DNA of 54,747 nt from Candidatus Melainabacteria bacterium RIFCSPLOWO2_02_FULL_35_15 (GTDB lineage: Bacteria; Cyanobacteriota; Vampirovibrionia; 2-02-FULL-35-15). The notes under the pieces are model-generated. The model did no database searches. It had not been told where the DNA came from and was given only the letters and a program-made list of their open reading frames with translations. Both the position numbers and the translations under genes were made by a program. Location: assembly GCA_001784585.1 (NCBI GenBank), contig MFRN01000026.1, positions 1-54,747 on the forward strand. The letters run 5' to 3'. Every line of letters begins with the position of its first letter. Position 1 is the stretch's first letter. Of the stretch, positions 9,627 to 17,490 are shown piece by piece.

Positions 9627-10724
9627 CTAACCGGATTTAAAAATTATAAACACCAGATAAGCCAGGTAAAATACCCCGCCTAAAAGGAAAGTTTTAAATG
9701 TAAGTTTGTTTTTTCTTGAAGCAAATAAAACTATTCCTGCACTGATTAAACAAAAAATAAAAGTCAGGTAAGAGATTGCAGAAGTCATATGCCAGTCTGT
9801 AAATAAAAGACCTATTGAGACAGGAAAGGTACTCTGGAAAACCAGAGCTCCGGATACATTCCCTACAGCAAGAGTATCCTTTTTCTGTCTTATCCACATC
9901 CAGCTGTTAAACTTTTCAGGAAGTTCTGTAGCAAGCGGTGTAAGCAAAAGGCTTATTATAAATGCAGGAAAGTTTAATCTGTGGGATATTTCTTTCAGTA
10001 CTTCCACAAAGTGATGTGCACTAAAAAGCAATAATCCCAATGAAAACACAAGCTGACAATAAATTAAAAAAGTCGTGGGTTTTTCCGCCATAGGCAGACC
10101 CGCCTTTGTCGGGAAATTTGGAATAAACTTTGTTAAAAAAAACGGATCCAGATTATCTTCCAGTTCTTCTCCTTTGTATTCTTCCTTTGTTTCTTCTTTA
10201 ATCGTTTTATACAAATAAACTATATATAAAATCATCAGTACAACAGCTAAAATTACATGAAAAATATGATTTAAAAAAATTGCCAGAAATGCAAGAAAAA
10301 ATGAAATAAGAAAAAACGAAAGATCTCTTTCAAGAACTGTTTTATCTGTGTTTATAGCACTAGAGTTTCTTCTGCCTGACTTAAAGTATAAATAACTGGA
10401 AAGGCCAATTAGGAAAAAAGCAACTGTGCTTAACATAAAGGGAGCACCAATTATGGCCCCCATACTAATCTGGTTAATCGAATTTAATGCATCTACCTCA
10501 CCCTTTAAAACCTTAACCATATTTTCCCAGCTTATACCCCAGAAAATCGCTACAAGCGGGACAATTGTCTCCGGCAAAGCTGTTCCTACGGCAGCTAAAA
10601 GGCTCCCGGTAATTCCATGCGACAGATTTAACCTGGCACCCAGCCATTCAACTGAATTGCTGAAAATAATGCAGGAAATTAAAATTGCAATTAAAGAAAT
10701 CGAAAAATAAAATAAAATTTCCAT
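9627..10724 (-). CDS. Sodium/calcium exchanger family (CaCA) membrane protein
   Basis: An inner-membrane cation/Ca2+ antiporter of about ten helices. Both alpha-repeats are visible: ITGSLLAAVGTALPETIVPL near residue 40 and ISLLLTPLATELPEKFNSW near residue 260. Their acidic residues bind the cation in this superfamily. The length (365 residues) is typical of bacterial members. An acidic cytosolic loop (about residues 175-215) lies between the two halves and carries the segment encoded by a GC-rich palindrome (10083-10115). AGGG lies about 6 nt upstream of the start. It is divergent from ctpA. Ion specificity cannot be read from the sequence. Confidence 0.9.
   Translation of the reverse strand: MEILFYFSISLIAILISCIIFSNSVEWLGARLNLSHGITGSLLAAVGTALPETIVPLVAIFWGISWENMVKVLKGEVDALNSINQISMGAIIGAPFMLSTVAFFLIGLSSYLYFKSGRRNSSAINTDKTVLERDLSFFLISFFLAFLAIFLNHIFHVILAVVLMILYIVYLYKTIKEETKEEYKGEELEDNLDPFFLTKFIPNFPTKAGLPMAEKPTTFLIYCQLVFSLGLLLFSAHHFVEVLKEISHRLNFPAFIISLLLTPLATELPEKFNSWMWIRQKKDTLAVGNVSGALVFQSTFPVSIGLLFTDWHMTSAISYLTFIFCLISAGIVLFASRKNKLTFKTFLLGGVFYLAYLVFIIFKSG
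10083..10115. repeat. GC-rich imperfect palindrome embedded in the antiporter gene
   Basis: The 33-base stretch begins TTCCG and ends CGGGAA. Its arms contain AGGC and GCCT around a short AGACCC loop, with a few mismatches and one bulge. It is much richer in G+C than its surroundings. On the minus strand it encodes PTKAGLPMAE in the hydrophilic middle loop. It looks like a small palindromic element inserted in frame. I see no second exact copy in this window. Confidence 0.55.
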
Positions 10725-10753
10725 CGATTACCCTACAAAGTTATAGAATAGAC

Positions 10754-10775
10754 TATATTTAACATTATTTGAGGA
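10754..10775 (+). promoter_or_regulatory. Probable ctpA -10 box and Shine-Dalgarno
   Basis: TATATT at 10754-10759 is a possible -10 element. GAGGA at 10771-10775 lies 10 nt before the ATG at 10786 and supports that start. This gene therefore uses a conventional leader, unlike the one that follows it. Confidence 0.5.
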
Positions 10776-10785
10776 TTTCTTAATC

Positions 10786-11982
10786 ATGGATAACAAAAAC
10801 ACTACAAAGATTTATTTAAAATTTAATTTAGTAACTTTTTTAGTGGTTTTTTTGCTCTCATCTTCAACAATTTTCATTCAAAAAGTTAAAGCAAATTCAA
10901 ACAGCATATATGCAAGCTCTGTTTATAAAACAGCATGGGAAACAATAAATGAAAAATATTATTTCAAATCAAAAGTAAATCTGGAAAGATGGGAAAATAA
11001 ATTTGAAAATAAAATCGATGATTTGGATGATGCACATAACTGCATAAACAAACTTGTAAGAGAACTGGATGATCCATATACAAAGTTTTTATCAAGAGAA
11101 AAATTTCAGGAAGAACAAGATATTATTAACTCTACACTCACAGGCATAGGAGTAAAATTATCAAATAAAAAACCTATAGTGCTGGATGTACTGGCTGAAA
11201 GTCCAGCCGAAAAAGAAGGAATAATGCCAAATGATTATATCCTCTCTGTAGGTAATAAAAGTACAAATAATCTCGATGGAAGCCAGACGGCAGATTTAAT
11301 CAGAGGGCCAGTTGGAGCACCATTTACAGTTAAGCTAAAAAGAAGAGAGAAGGTTTTAACTAAAACTCTTAGACGGGAAGAGTTAAAATTCAGGGCAGTC
11401 TCAAGTCGCTTACTGGATAATAATATTGCACTTATAAAAATTGATTCTTTTCTTCCTGCAAATACAAGTAATTTATTTAAAGATGAAATTATAAAGTACA
11501 TGTCAGCTGATGGAATTATTATAGATTTGCGAAATAATTCAGGTGGGCTTGTAAAAAATGCTATAGAAATTGCAGATATGCTTTTAAAGGAAGGAAAAAT
11601 AATAAGTACAGTTAATCTGTCAAAGACAATAAATGATTTTGCAAATTCAAGTCAGATTTATAACTCTAACATAGTTATTTTAGCTAATGAGCGTACTGCA
11701 AGTGCAAGTGAAATCTTACTCAGTGCACTAAAAGAAAATAAAAGAGCTATAGTAATAGGTAAAAAGACCTTCGGAAAGGGGCTTGTACAGGAGCTTATTA
11801 GATTGCCTGATGACACAGCATTGCAGGTAACCATAGCTGTTTATCTTACTCCGAATGGAACCTTTATTAATAAAAAAGGTATTATTCCTGATGTAATTTT
11901 AAATAATGAAGAAAAACAATTAGAAAAAGCCAGGGAAATTCTGTATACATTAAAAGAAAAATCAAAGATTGCTTTTTTATAA
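10786..11982 (+). CDS. ctpA: Carboxyl-terminal processing peptidase (S41, CtpA/Prc family)
   Basis: A secreted or membrane-anchored serine protease that trims protein C-termini in the cell envelope. The N-terminus has a hydrophobic anchor (about residues 13-32). The PDZ domain follows (GIGVKLSNKK to about residue 190, including AESPAEKEGIMPNDYILSV). The protease core contains DGIIIDLRNNSGG, the nucleophile segment ERTASASE (Ser at about 306 or 308) and the general-base Lys segment KKTFGKGLVQE. The length of 398 residues is normal. The gene is divergent from the antiporter gene and is followed after 18 nt by a small gene with its own promoter-like box. Confidence 0.93.
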   Translation: MDNKNTTKIYLKFNLVTFLVVFLLSSSTIFIQKVKANSNSIYASSVYKTAWETINEKYYFKSKVNLERWENKFENKIDDLDDAHNCINKLVRELDDPYTKFLSREKFQEEQDIINSTLTGIGVKLSNKKPIVLDVLAESPAEKEGIMPNDYILSVGNKSTNNLDGSQTADLIRGPVGAPFTVKLKRREKVLTKTLRREELKFRAVSSRLLDNNIALIKIDSFLPANTSNLFKDEIIKYMSADGIIIDLRNNSGGLVKNAIEIADMLLKEGKIISTVNLSKTINDFANSSQIYNSNIVILANERTASASEILLSALKENKRAIVIGKKTFGKGLVQELIRLPDDTALQVTIAVYLTPNGTFINKKGIIPDVILNNEEKQLEKAREILYTLKEKSKIAFL

Positions 11983-11985
11983 AGT

Positions 11986-12000
11986 TGTTATAATAATTCT
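11986..12000 (+). promoter_or_regulatory. Extended -10 promoter for a probable leaderless gene
   Basis: TGTTATAAT at 11986-11994 is a perfect extended -10 element. Six bases separate it from the ATG at 12001. A transcription start about 7 nt beyond the -10 box would fall on the A of the ATG. No Shine-Dalgarno sequence fits in the 18-nt gap after ctpA. Confidence 0.6.
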
Positions 12001-12435
12001 ATGGTATCTCCAAGCTTACTTCCCAGACACAATATCGGTGCTATCTGCAGTCAGGTTAGTTTTGACAAGGTAACCCATGCAGTACACCTGTTAAATATTC
12101 AAAATGTTTTTCAGACACCTACTCTGCCTGCTACACTTTCACAGTTTGTAGTAGCAAACCAGTGGACAAATGCTCAGGGAAATTTTTTACAGCAGTTAGA
12201 GATTTATACACCAAGTGGACAATTACTTGCTGAAAGAAAAAATCAGTTTACTATTACCTCCAGCCCCCCTATTTCATGTCACTGGTGCATTGATTCATTT
12301 TCAATGATGTTAACCCTTAGAGAAACCGGAGTTTACTTTGTAACCATTTCTATTGGCAGGCTTGAAGGACCTATGGAATCTGTCTGCAATATACCATTTG
12401 AGTGTCGGCTGGTTCCAGTACAATCTGCAGGATAA
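12001..12435 (+). CDS. Hypothetical beta-rich protein, 144 aa
   Basis: A soluble 144-residue protein without signal peptide or membrane segment. Alternating hydrophobic residues suggest a beta-sandwich (for example FLQQLEIYTPSGQLLAE and GVYFVTISIGRLEG). It has five Cys, including SCHWC and SVCNIPFECRL. I do not recognise the family. Its TAA shares an A with the murG ATG (TAATG at 12433-12437), so murG translation is probably coupled to it. It seems to have its own promoter inside the ctpA-murG gap. The coding call rests on clean neighbour boundaries and good start and stop context. Confidence 0.65.
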   Translation: MVSPSLLPRHNIGAICSQVSFDKVTHAVHLLNIQNVFQTPTLPATLSQFVVANQWTNAQGNFLQQLEIYTPSGQLLAERKNQFTITSSPPISCHWCIDSFSMMLTLRETGVYFVTISIGRLEGPMESVCNIPFECRLVPVQSAG

Positions 12436-13598
12436 TGAAAATGAAAAAAATTGTACTATGCGGTGGTGGAACAGGTGGACATGTTTTCCCAAACATTGCA
12501 ATCAGTGAACTTTTAAAAAAACAAGAGTGTGATTTATTTTACATAGGTGTAAATGGAAAAATCGAAGAAAAACTTTGTGAAGAAAACAGTATTGATTTTT
12601 ACGGTTATGAATTTTCCGGTTTTCCCAGGAAGCTAAGAAAAGAAATTCTAATCTGGCCGTTCAATCTTCTTAAAGCAGTTTCAAAAGCAAAAGTCTATTT
12701 AAAGCATTTTAAGCCTGATATGGTTTTTGGAACCGGTGGTTACTCCAGTGCTCCTGTTTTTATAGCTGCAAAAAGATTAAATATCCCTTATATAGTTCAT
12801 AACCTCGATGTCAGATTTGGCCTTGCAAATAAACTCTGTGCAAACGGTGCTTCCTGTATAACACTCGGCTTCCCGGCAAATTCAGATTTTTTAAAAGATA
12901 CCAGTTGTTTCGTCACCGGTAATCCTGTAAGAAAAACTTTTATTGATATTGAAAATGAAGACAAAGAACTGATTTTTAAAGAATTTAATCTGGATCCTAA
13001 AAAGAAAACTATTTTTGTAATCGGCGGTTCACAGGGAGCAAATGCAATAAATGAAACTATTCTGGAAATACTAAAAGAACTTATTTTAGACAATAACATT
13101 CAGATTATTCACCAAACCGGTGAAACAAGTCACGAAGCTTTTTCTAAAAGAATCCCTGCTTCTGTAGGGGGAGGGTTAAAACCTGCCTCTATTACAAATT
13201 ATATTGCAAAACCATTTTTTGATAATCCGGAAAAATGTTATTATGTCTCAGATCTTATAATTTCCCGCTCCGGTGCCATGACTACTACAGAAATTATCAC
13301 TCTGGGCAAGCCAGCTATATTTATCCCTTACCCATTTGCCGGAAACCATCAGGAAGCAAACATAACACATTTGGTTGAAGCTGGTGGAGCAGTTTTACTC
13401 AGGCAAAAAGAGTTTACAGGTAAATTACTTTTAGGTACTATCCTTGAAATCATAAATGATGAGGACAGATTAAATAAAATGTCAAAAATCACAAAATCAT
13501 TTGCAAAGCCTAATGCACGGGAAGATATAGTAAAGTTAATTCTTGAAACTATTGATAAAAAAGATTCAGATATAGAAAATTTAACAGGTGTTATTTAA
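12435..13598 (+). CDS. murG: UDP-GlcNAc:undecaprenyl-PP-MurNAc-pentapeptide GlcNAc transferase MurG
   Basis: MurG adds GlcNAc to lipid I to form lipid II at the inner face of the membrane. The sequence shows the N-terminal GGGTGGHVFPN loop, the FGTGGYSSAPV motif, the nucleotide-loop motif GGSQGANAINE, and SRSGAMTTTEI followed by FAGNHQEANI in the donor-binding half. I chose the ATG at 12435 (MKMKKIVLCGG), which forms TAATG with the previous stop and gives 387 residues. The ATG at 12441 is equally possible. A GC-rich palindrome at 13151-13177 encodes RIPASVGGGL in the loop after HQTGE. That makes this stretch longer than in typical MurG. The stop overlaps hisH by TTAA. Confidence 0.95.
   Translation: MKMKKIVLCGGGTGGHVFPNIAISELLKKQECDLFYIGVNGKIEEKLCEENSIDFYGYEFSGFPRKLRKEILIWPFNLLKAVSKAKVYLKHFKPDMVFGTGGYSSAPVFIAAKRLNIPYIVHNLDVRFGLANKLCANGASCITLGFPANSDFLKDTSCFVTGNPVRKTFIDIENEDKELIFKEFNLDPKKKTIFVIGGSQGANAINETILEILKELILDNNIQIIHQTGETSHEAFSKRIPASVGGGLKPASITNYIAKPFFDNPEKCYYVSDLIISRSGAMTTTEIITLGKPAIFIPYPFAGNHQEANITHLVEAGGAVLLRQKEFTGKLLLGTILEIINDEDRLNKMSKITKSFAKPNAREDIVKLILETIDKKDSDIENLTGVI
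13151..13177. repeat. GC-rich imperfect palindrome embedded in murG
   Basis: A 27-base stretch with left arm AATCCCT and right arm AGGGGGAGGGTT. It is distinctly G+C-rich within an A+T-rich gene. It encodes IPASVGGGL in a surface loop of MurG. It resembles a class of small palindromes of the CCCT...AGGG type found in many genomes. Together with the element at 10083 it suggests in-frame insertion of palindromic units into proteins. Confidence 0.5.
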
Positions 13599-14164
13599 AC
13601 AAAAAACTCCTTTAATAATTCCAATCCTGCATCCCCGCTCTTTTCCGGATGAAACTGAACTGCAAGTAAGTTATCTTTTTTTATTACTGAGGTAAAGTTT
13701 TCACCATCATATTCTGTCTCTGCATAAATAATATTTTTATCTTCTGGAATCACATAATAAGAATGAACAAAATAATATTTTTTTCCATTCGAATCATTCC
13801 ATCCTATATGAGGAATTGTTTTTGCTTTTTTAAACCTGACTACTTTCCCTTTAAATATCCCTAATCCTTTTTCTTCCAGGTTTTCCTCACTATCTTCAAA
13901 TAAAACCTGCATACCTACACAGATTCCTAAAAATGGCTTTAAACCTCTTGCTGATTTAATGATTACATCCTGTAAATTATTTTTTTTTATGGCAGACATA
14001 ACTGCACCAAATGCACCCACACCAGGAAATACAACTGCATCTGATTTTTCTATAACACCTATATCTTTTGTAATTTCAGCATCAACATCAATAAATTTTA
14101 AAGCTTTATAAACGCTGTGAAGGTTACCGGCACCAAAGTCGATTAGTGATACTTGCTTTTTCAT
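13595..14164 (-). CDS. hisH: Imidazole glycerol phosphate synthase subunit HisH
   Basis: HisH is the glutaminase half of the HisFH complex. It releases ammonia from glutamine for imidazole-ring formation in histidine biosynthesis. The triad is visible: GICVGMQ with Cys at about 82, and VQFHPEKSG supplying His and Glu. The start [21 protein letters not shown] is typical, and so is the length of 189 residues. The start overlaps the leuS stop (ATGA), so it is transcribed behind leuS. No hisF or other his gene is present here. The 3' end overlaps murG in a shared TTAA. Confidence 0.95.
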   Translation of the reverse strand: MKKQVSLIDFGAGNLHSVYKALKFIDVDAEITKDIGVIEKSDAVVFPGVGAFGAVMSAIKKNNLQDVIIKSARGLKPFLGICVGMQVLFEDSEENLEEKGLGIFKGKVVRFKKAKTIPHIGWNDSNGKKYYFVHSYYVIPEDKNIIYAETEYDGENFTSVIKKDNLLAVQFHPEKSGDAGLELLKEFFV

Positions 14165-16686
14165 TTCACAACAATATTCACGATCTTGTCAGGTACAATC
14201 ACTATTTTTATTAGTTCTTTCCCATCCATTCGTGCTTTTACTTTTTCCTGTTCTAATGCAATTTTCTCAAGTTCTTTTTGCGATTGTCCTTTTTTTGTAG
14301 TTAAAACATCTATTTTTTTTCCGCCCATCTGGATAACCAGCTCAATTTTATCTGTAACAAGTGCTTCCTTATCATATTCAGGCCACTTTTGCTCATGAAC
14401 AGAATAATGTCCACCAAGTTTACTCCAGAGTTCTTCGGTAATATGAGGTGCCAATGGTGCTAACAGCTTTAACAAATTTGTAAAAGAAAAACTTAAGACT
14501 TTACTTTCTACATCACTGTAAGATTCTTTATTTAAAATGAATTTATACATTGCATTTACAAGCTCTGTCATGCGGGCAATAGCAGTATTAAAAATATACT
14601 TTTCAGATGAAATATCTTCTGAAACAGATTTGATTGTATAATTTGCTGTTTTATATAAATCTTCTAATAAAAGTATTGCATGTAATGTCTCCAGTGGGAT
14701 AAATCTCTCATAAATTGTCAAGTTTGCATTTTCTTTCAGGTTAAAAAATAATCTCCAAATCCTTTCAATAAACCTGTACTGCCCGATTGCACCCTGTGTA
14801 GACCACTCAATTTCCTGCTCAGGAGGCGCTGCAAATAAAATAAACAATCTTGCAGCATCTGCACCATACTTGTCAAAAAAATCTATAGTTCCTACTACAT
14901 TTCCTTTCGACTTGGACATTTTGGTAATTTTCCCCTCTTTTGAACTAAACATGGTTACCATCCCCTGGCTAAGAAGATTGGTAAATGGTTCATCAAAATT
15001 TAAAAGCCCGAAATCTCTTAATGCTTTTGTAAAAAATCTTGAATATAAAAGGTGTAATATAGCATGTTCTACTCCGCCTACATATTGATCTACCGGCAGC
15101 CAGTAGTTTACTTTTTCTTTATCAAAAACTGCTTTATCATTTCCGGCATCTGAGTAACGGAGATAATAATAACTTGAACAAATAAAAGTATCCATCGTAT
15201 CTGTTTCACGTCTGGCTTCTTCGCTACATTTGGGACACTTTACATTAAGCCATTCTTTTGCTTTTAGAAGTGGAGATCCGCCACTTCCTGTAAACTCAAT
15301 ATTAGTTTCAGGAAGCTTTATCGGTAGTTCTTTTTCATTAACCGGAACTACACCACACTTATCACAATAAATAATTGGAATAGGACAGCCCCAGTATCTT
15401 TGTCTGCTTATTAACCAGTCACGTAAACGGTAAGTAATTTTCTTTTTACAAAAACCGTTTTTACTTCCATATTCAGCAATTTTTTTCTTTCCGTCTTCGT
15501 TATTTAATCCATCAAAAATATCTGAATTGATCATTATTCCAGAACCAATATAAGCATGTGATAACTCTCTGCCCAAGCCATCAGGAGAAACTACCTGCTT
15601 AATTTCTAAATTAAATTTTTTAGCAAATACAAAATCTCTTTCATCATGTGCCGGTACTCCCATAACAGCACCGGTACCATATTCAAGAAGAGTATAGTCA
15701 CTTATCCAGATCGGGATTTTTTGGTTATTAAACGGATTCAGAGCAAAGGTGCCAAGAGGCGTACCGGTCTTTTCTTTGTTTTCAGAAAGCCGTTCAATCT
15801 CAGTTAATAAGCTTGTCTGTTTTATATACGCCTGAACTTTTTCTTTGTTTTCATTCGCCGTAAGCTCAGTAACAAGCGGGTGCTCCGGTGCTAACACCAA
15901 AAATGTAGCTCCATAAACAGTATCAGGCCTGGTAGTATATACCGGGATTTGAAGACTGTGACCTGCAGTAAAAATAATTTCAGCTCCCTCAGATTTACCA
16001 ATCCAGTTTTTTTGCATCAGTTTTACCCGTTCGGGCCAACCGTTTAATTTTTCAAGATCGTTCAGTAACTCTTCTGCATACCGGGTAATCTTTAAAAACC
16101 ACTGTCTCATCATCTTTCGCTCTACAGGAGTGTCATCATGTCTCCAGCATTTTCCATCTTCCACCTGTTCATTTGCTAAAACTGTCTGGCATTGCGGGCA
16201 CCAGTTTACCGGTGCATCTTTCTGATATGCAAGGTTATGTTTGTAAAACTGAAGAAATAACCACTGTGTCCATCTGTAATAATCCGCATTACATGAAATT
16301 ACCTCTCTGTTCCAGTCATAACTTGTACCCAGTCTTTTTAGCTGCTGATTTTTCATGTACTCAATATTTTTTTTCGTCCACTGGTGAGGAGGTACTTGTC
16401 TTTCAATTGCAGCATTTTCAGCAGGCAATCCAAATGCATCAAAGCCCATAGGATTTAAGACATTGAAGCCAAGCATTCTTCTGTGTCTGGATATAACATC
16501 GCTAATGGTATAAACTCTCATATGTCCCATATGAAGATCTCCGCTTGGATACGGGAACATTACTAAGGAGTAATACTTAGGTTTCTTATCAAAATCAACA
16601 GCTTTATGGATAGAGGTTTTTTCCCATTCCTCCTGCCATTTATATTCAATTTCTTTAGGCTTATAAATTACAAATAATAGAATCAT
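14161..16686 (-). CDS. leuS: Leucyl-tRNA synthetase
   Basis: A class Ia aminoacyl-tRNA synthetase that charges tRNA-Leu. The HIGH-type motif is HMGHM (about residues 52-56) and the KMSKS motif is KMSKSKGN. The CP1 editing domain with [12 protein letters not shown] and [13 protein letters not shown] is intact, as is the [10 protein letters not shown] segment. The length of 841 residues is typical of bacterial enzymes. The start at 16686 gives the N-terminus [18 protein letters not shown], whose first seven residues are unusual. No later ATG precedes the conserved [15 protein letters not shown] (16701-16696, minus strand) lies 9 nt upstream, so the leader would be only a few bases long. Confidence 0.97.
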   Translation of the reverse strand: MILLFVIYKPKEIEYKWQEEWEKTSIHKAVDFDKKPKYYSLVMFPYPSGDLHMGHMRVYTISDVISRHRRMLGFNVLNPMGFDAFGLPAENAAIERQVPPHQWTKKNIEYMKNQQLKRLGTSYDWNREVISCNADYYRWTQWLFLQFYKHNLAYQKDAPVNWCPQCQTVLANEQVEDGKCWRHDDTPVERKMMRQWFLKITRYAEELLNDLEKLNGWPERVKLMQKNWIGKSEGAEIIFTAGHSLQIPVYTTRPDTVYGATFLVLAPEHPLVTELTANENKEKVQAYIKQTSLLTEIERLSENKEKTGTPLGTFALNPFNNQKIPIWISDYTLLEYGTGAVMGVPAHDERDFVFAKKFNLEIKQVVSPDGLGRELSHAYIGSGIMINSDIFDGLNNEDGKKKIAEYGSKNGFCKKKITYRLRDWLISRQRYWGCPIPIIYCDKCGVVPVNEKELPIKLPETNIEFTGSGGSPLLKAKEWLNVKCPKCSEEARRETDTMDTFICSSYYYLRYSDAGNDKAVFDKEKVNYWLPVDQYVGGVEHAILHLLYSRFFTKALRDFGLLNFDEPFTNLLSQGMVTMFSSKEGKITKMSKSKGNVVGTIDFFDKYGADAARLFILFAAPPEQEIEWSTQGAIGQYRFIERIWRLFFNLKENANLTIYERFIPLETLHAILLLEDLYKTANYTIKSVSEDISSEKYIFNTAIARMTELVNAMYKFILNKESYSDVESKVLSFSFTNLLKLLAPLAPHITEELWSKLGGHYSVHEQKWPEYDKEALVTDKIELVIQMGGKKIDVLTTKKGQSQKELEKIALEQEKVKARMDGKELIKIVIVPDKIVNIVVK

Positions 16687-16839
16687 CAGGTTTTAATTAT
16701 ATTATGGAATAAAATATCCGGGTTAGCTCTAATCCTTTGGTTTATAGTTATTAAGGAATCAGTCTTGAGGCTGGAAAAGGGAATAGTATAACAGAAGCTT
16801 AATTATAAACAATCCTATAAAGAAATCAATTTTAAAAGA

Positions 16840-16851
16840 TATAATGCAAGT
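16840..16851 (+). promoter_or_regulatory. TATAAT box 6 nt before the start codon
   Basis: TATAAT at 16840-16845 is followed by GCAAGT and then the ATG at 16852. The geometry is the same as at 11989 and 45346, and no Shine-Dalgarno sequence is present. The rest of the 165-base leuS divergent region shows nothing else I can name. Confidence 0.55.
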
Positions 16852-17490
16852 ATGAATCAAAGAAAAATAATCCTCAGTTTAATTTTTTTGTGTAGTTTGA
16901 CTTGCAGTGCAAACGCTACTGAAGTAAGTAAATCCTCCGGTGTAAAGCTCGAGAGACACTTTGTTTTTGATACATTACCATTAAATCTTGAGGAAATTAC
17001 CTCTGCCAGTGACAGAATATTTACCGGCATTTGTACTAATGCAGAAGAAATAGAAGATGATCCGGAATCCGGATTACCTGTATTTAAATACACATTTAAA
17101 ATTATTGAAGTAATAAAAGGACTTCAGGGAAAAGAAGAAATAACATTTAAACAATGGAAACCTACAGTAAATGGTGCCAGCTATGAAGCAGAGAAAAAGT
17201 ATATTTTGTTTTTATATCCAAACAGTGAAAGAGGATTAACAAGTCCGGTAGGTTTTTTACAGGGACAATTCGAAGTTCAAAAGAAAGGGTTTATAAGAAG
17301 AAGTGAAGTTGTAAAAAATAAGTCCGGCAATAGAGGATTAAACAGAAATCTAAAGACACAAAAGAAAGTAGTTATTCATGAAGATAATTATATAAATAAC
17401 TATGTGGAAGAATGTTCTGAACTTGGAATACCGATGAGATATCAGGAATTTGTTAAAGCAGTTAAATACCTGGCAAAAAGAGGAAAATGA
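16852..17490 (+). CDS. Secreted protein of unknown function, matrixin companion
   Basis: A 212-residue protein with a cleavable signal peptide (LSLIFLCSLTCSANA, cut after residue 22 or so). The mature part contains EITSASDRIFTGIC, TFKIIEVIKGLQGKEEITF and YEAEKKYILFLYP. I associate this pattern with uncharacterised proteins encoded beside matrixin-type metalloproteases in several phyla. The C-terminus is basic. Its stop overlaps the protease start as ATGA (17487-17490), so the two are translationally coupled and probably act together outside the cytosol. A chaperone, inhibitor or substrate role is possible but not shown by the sequence. Confidence 0.75.
   Translation: MNQRKIILSLIFLCSLTCSANATEVSKSSGVKLERHFVFDTLPLNLEEITSASDRIFTGICTNAEEIEDDPESGLPVFKYTFKIIEVIKGLQGKEEITFKQWKPTVNGASYEAEKKYILFLYPNSERGLTSPVGFLQGQFEVQKKGFIRRSEVVKNKSGNRGLNRNLKTQKKVVIHEDNYINNYVEECSELGIPMRYQEFVKAVKYLAKRGK

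Noticed and set aside
12402-12434. murG start at 12402
   Set aside because: It would add 11 residues unlike any MurG and overlap the previous gene by 34 nt. The ATG at 12435 gives the usual N-terminus.
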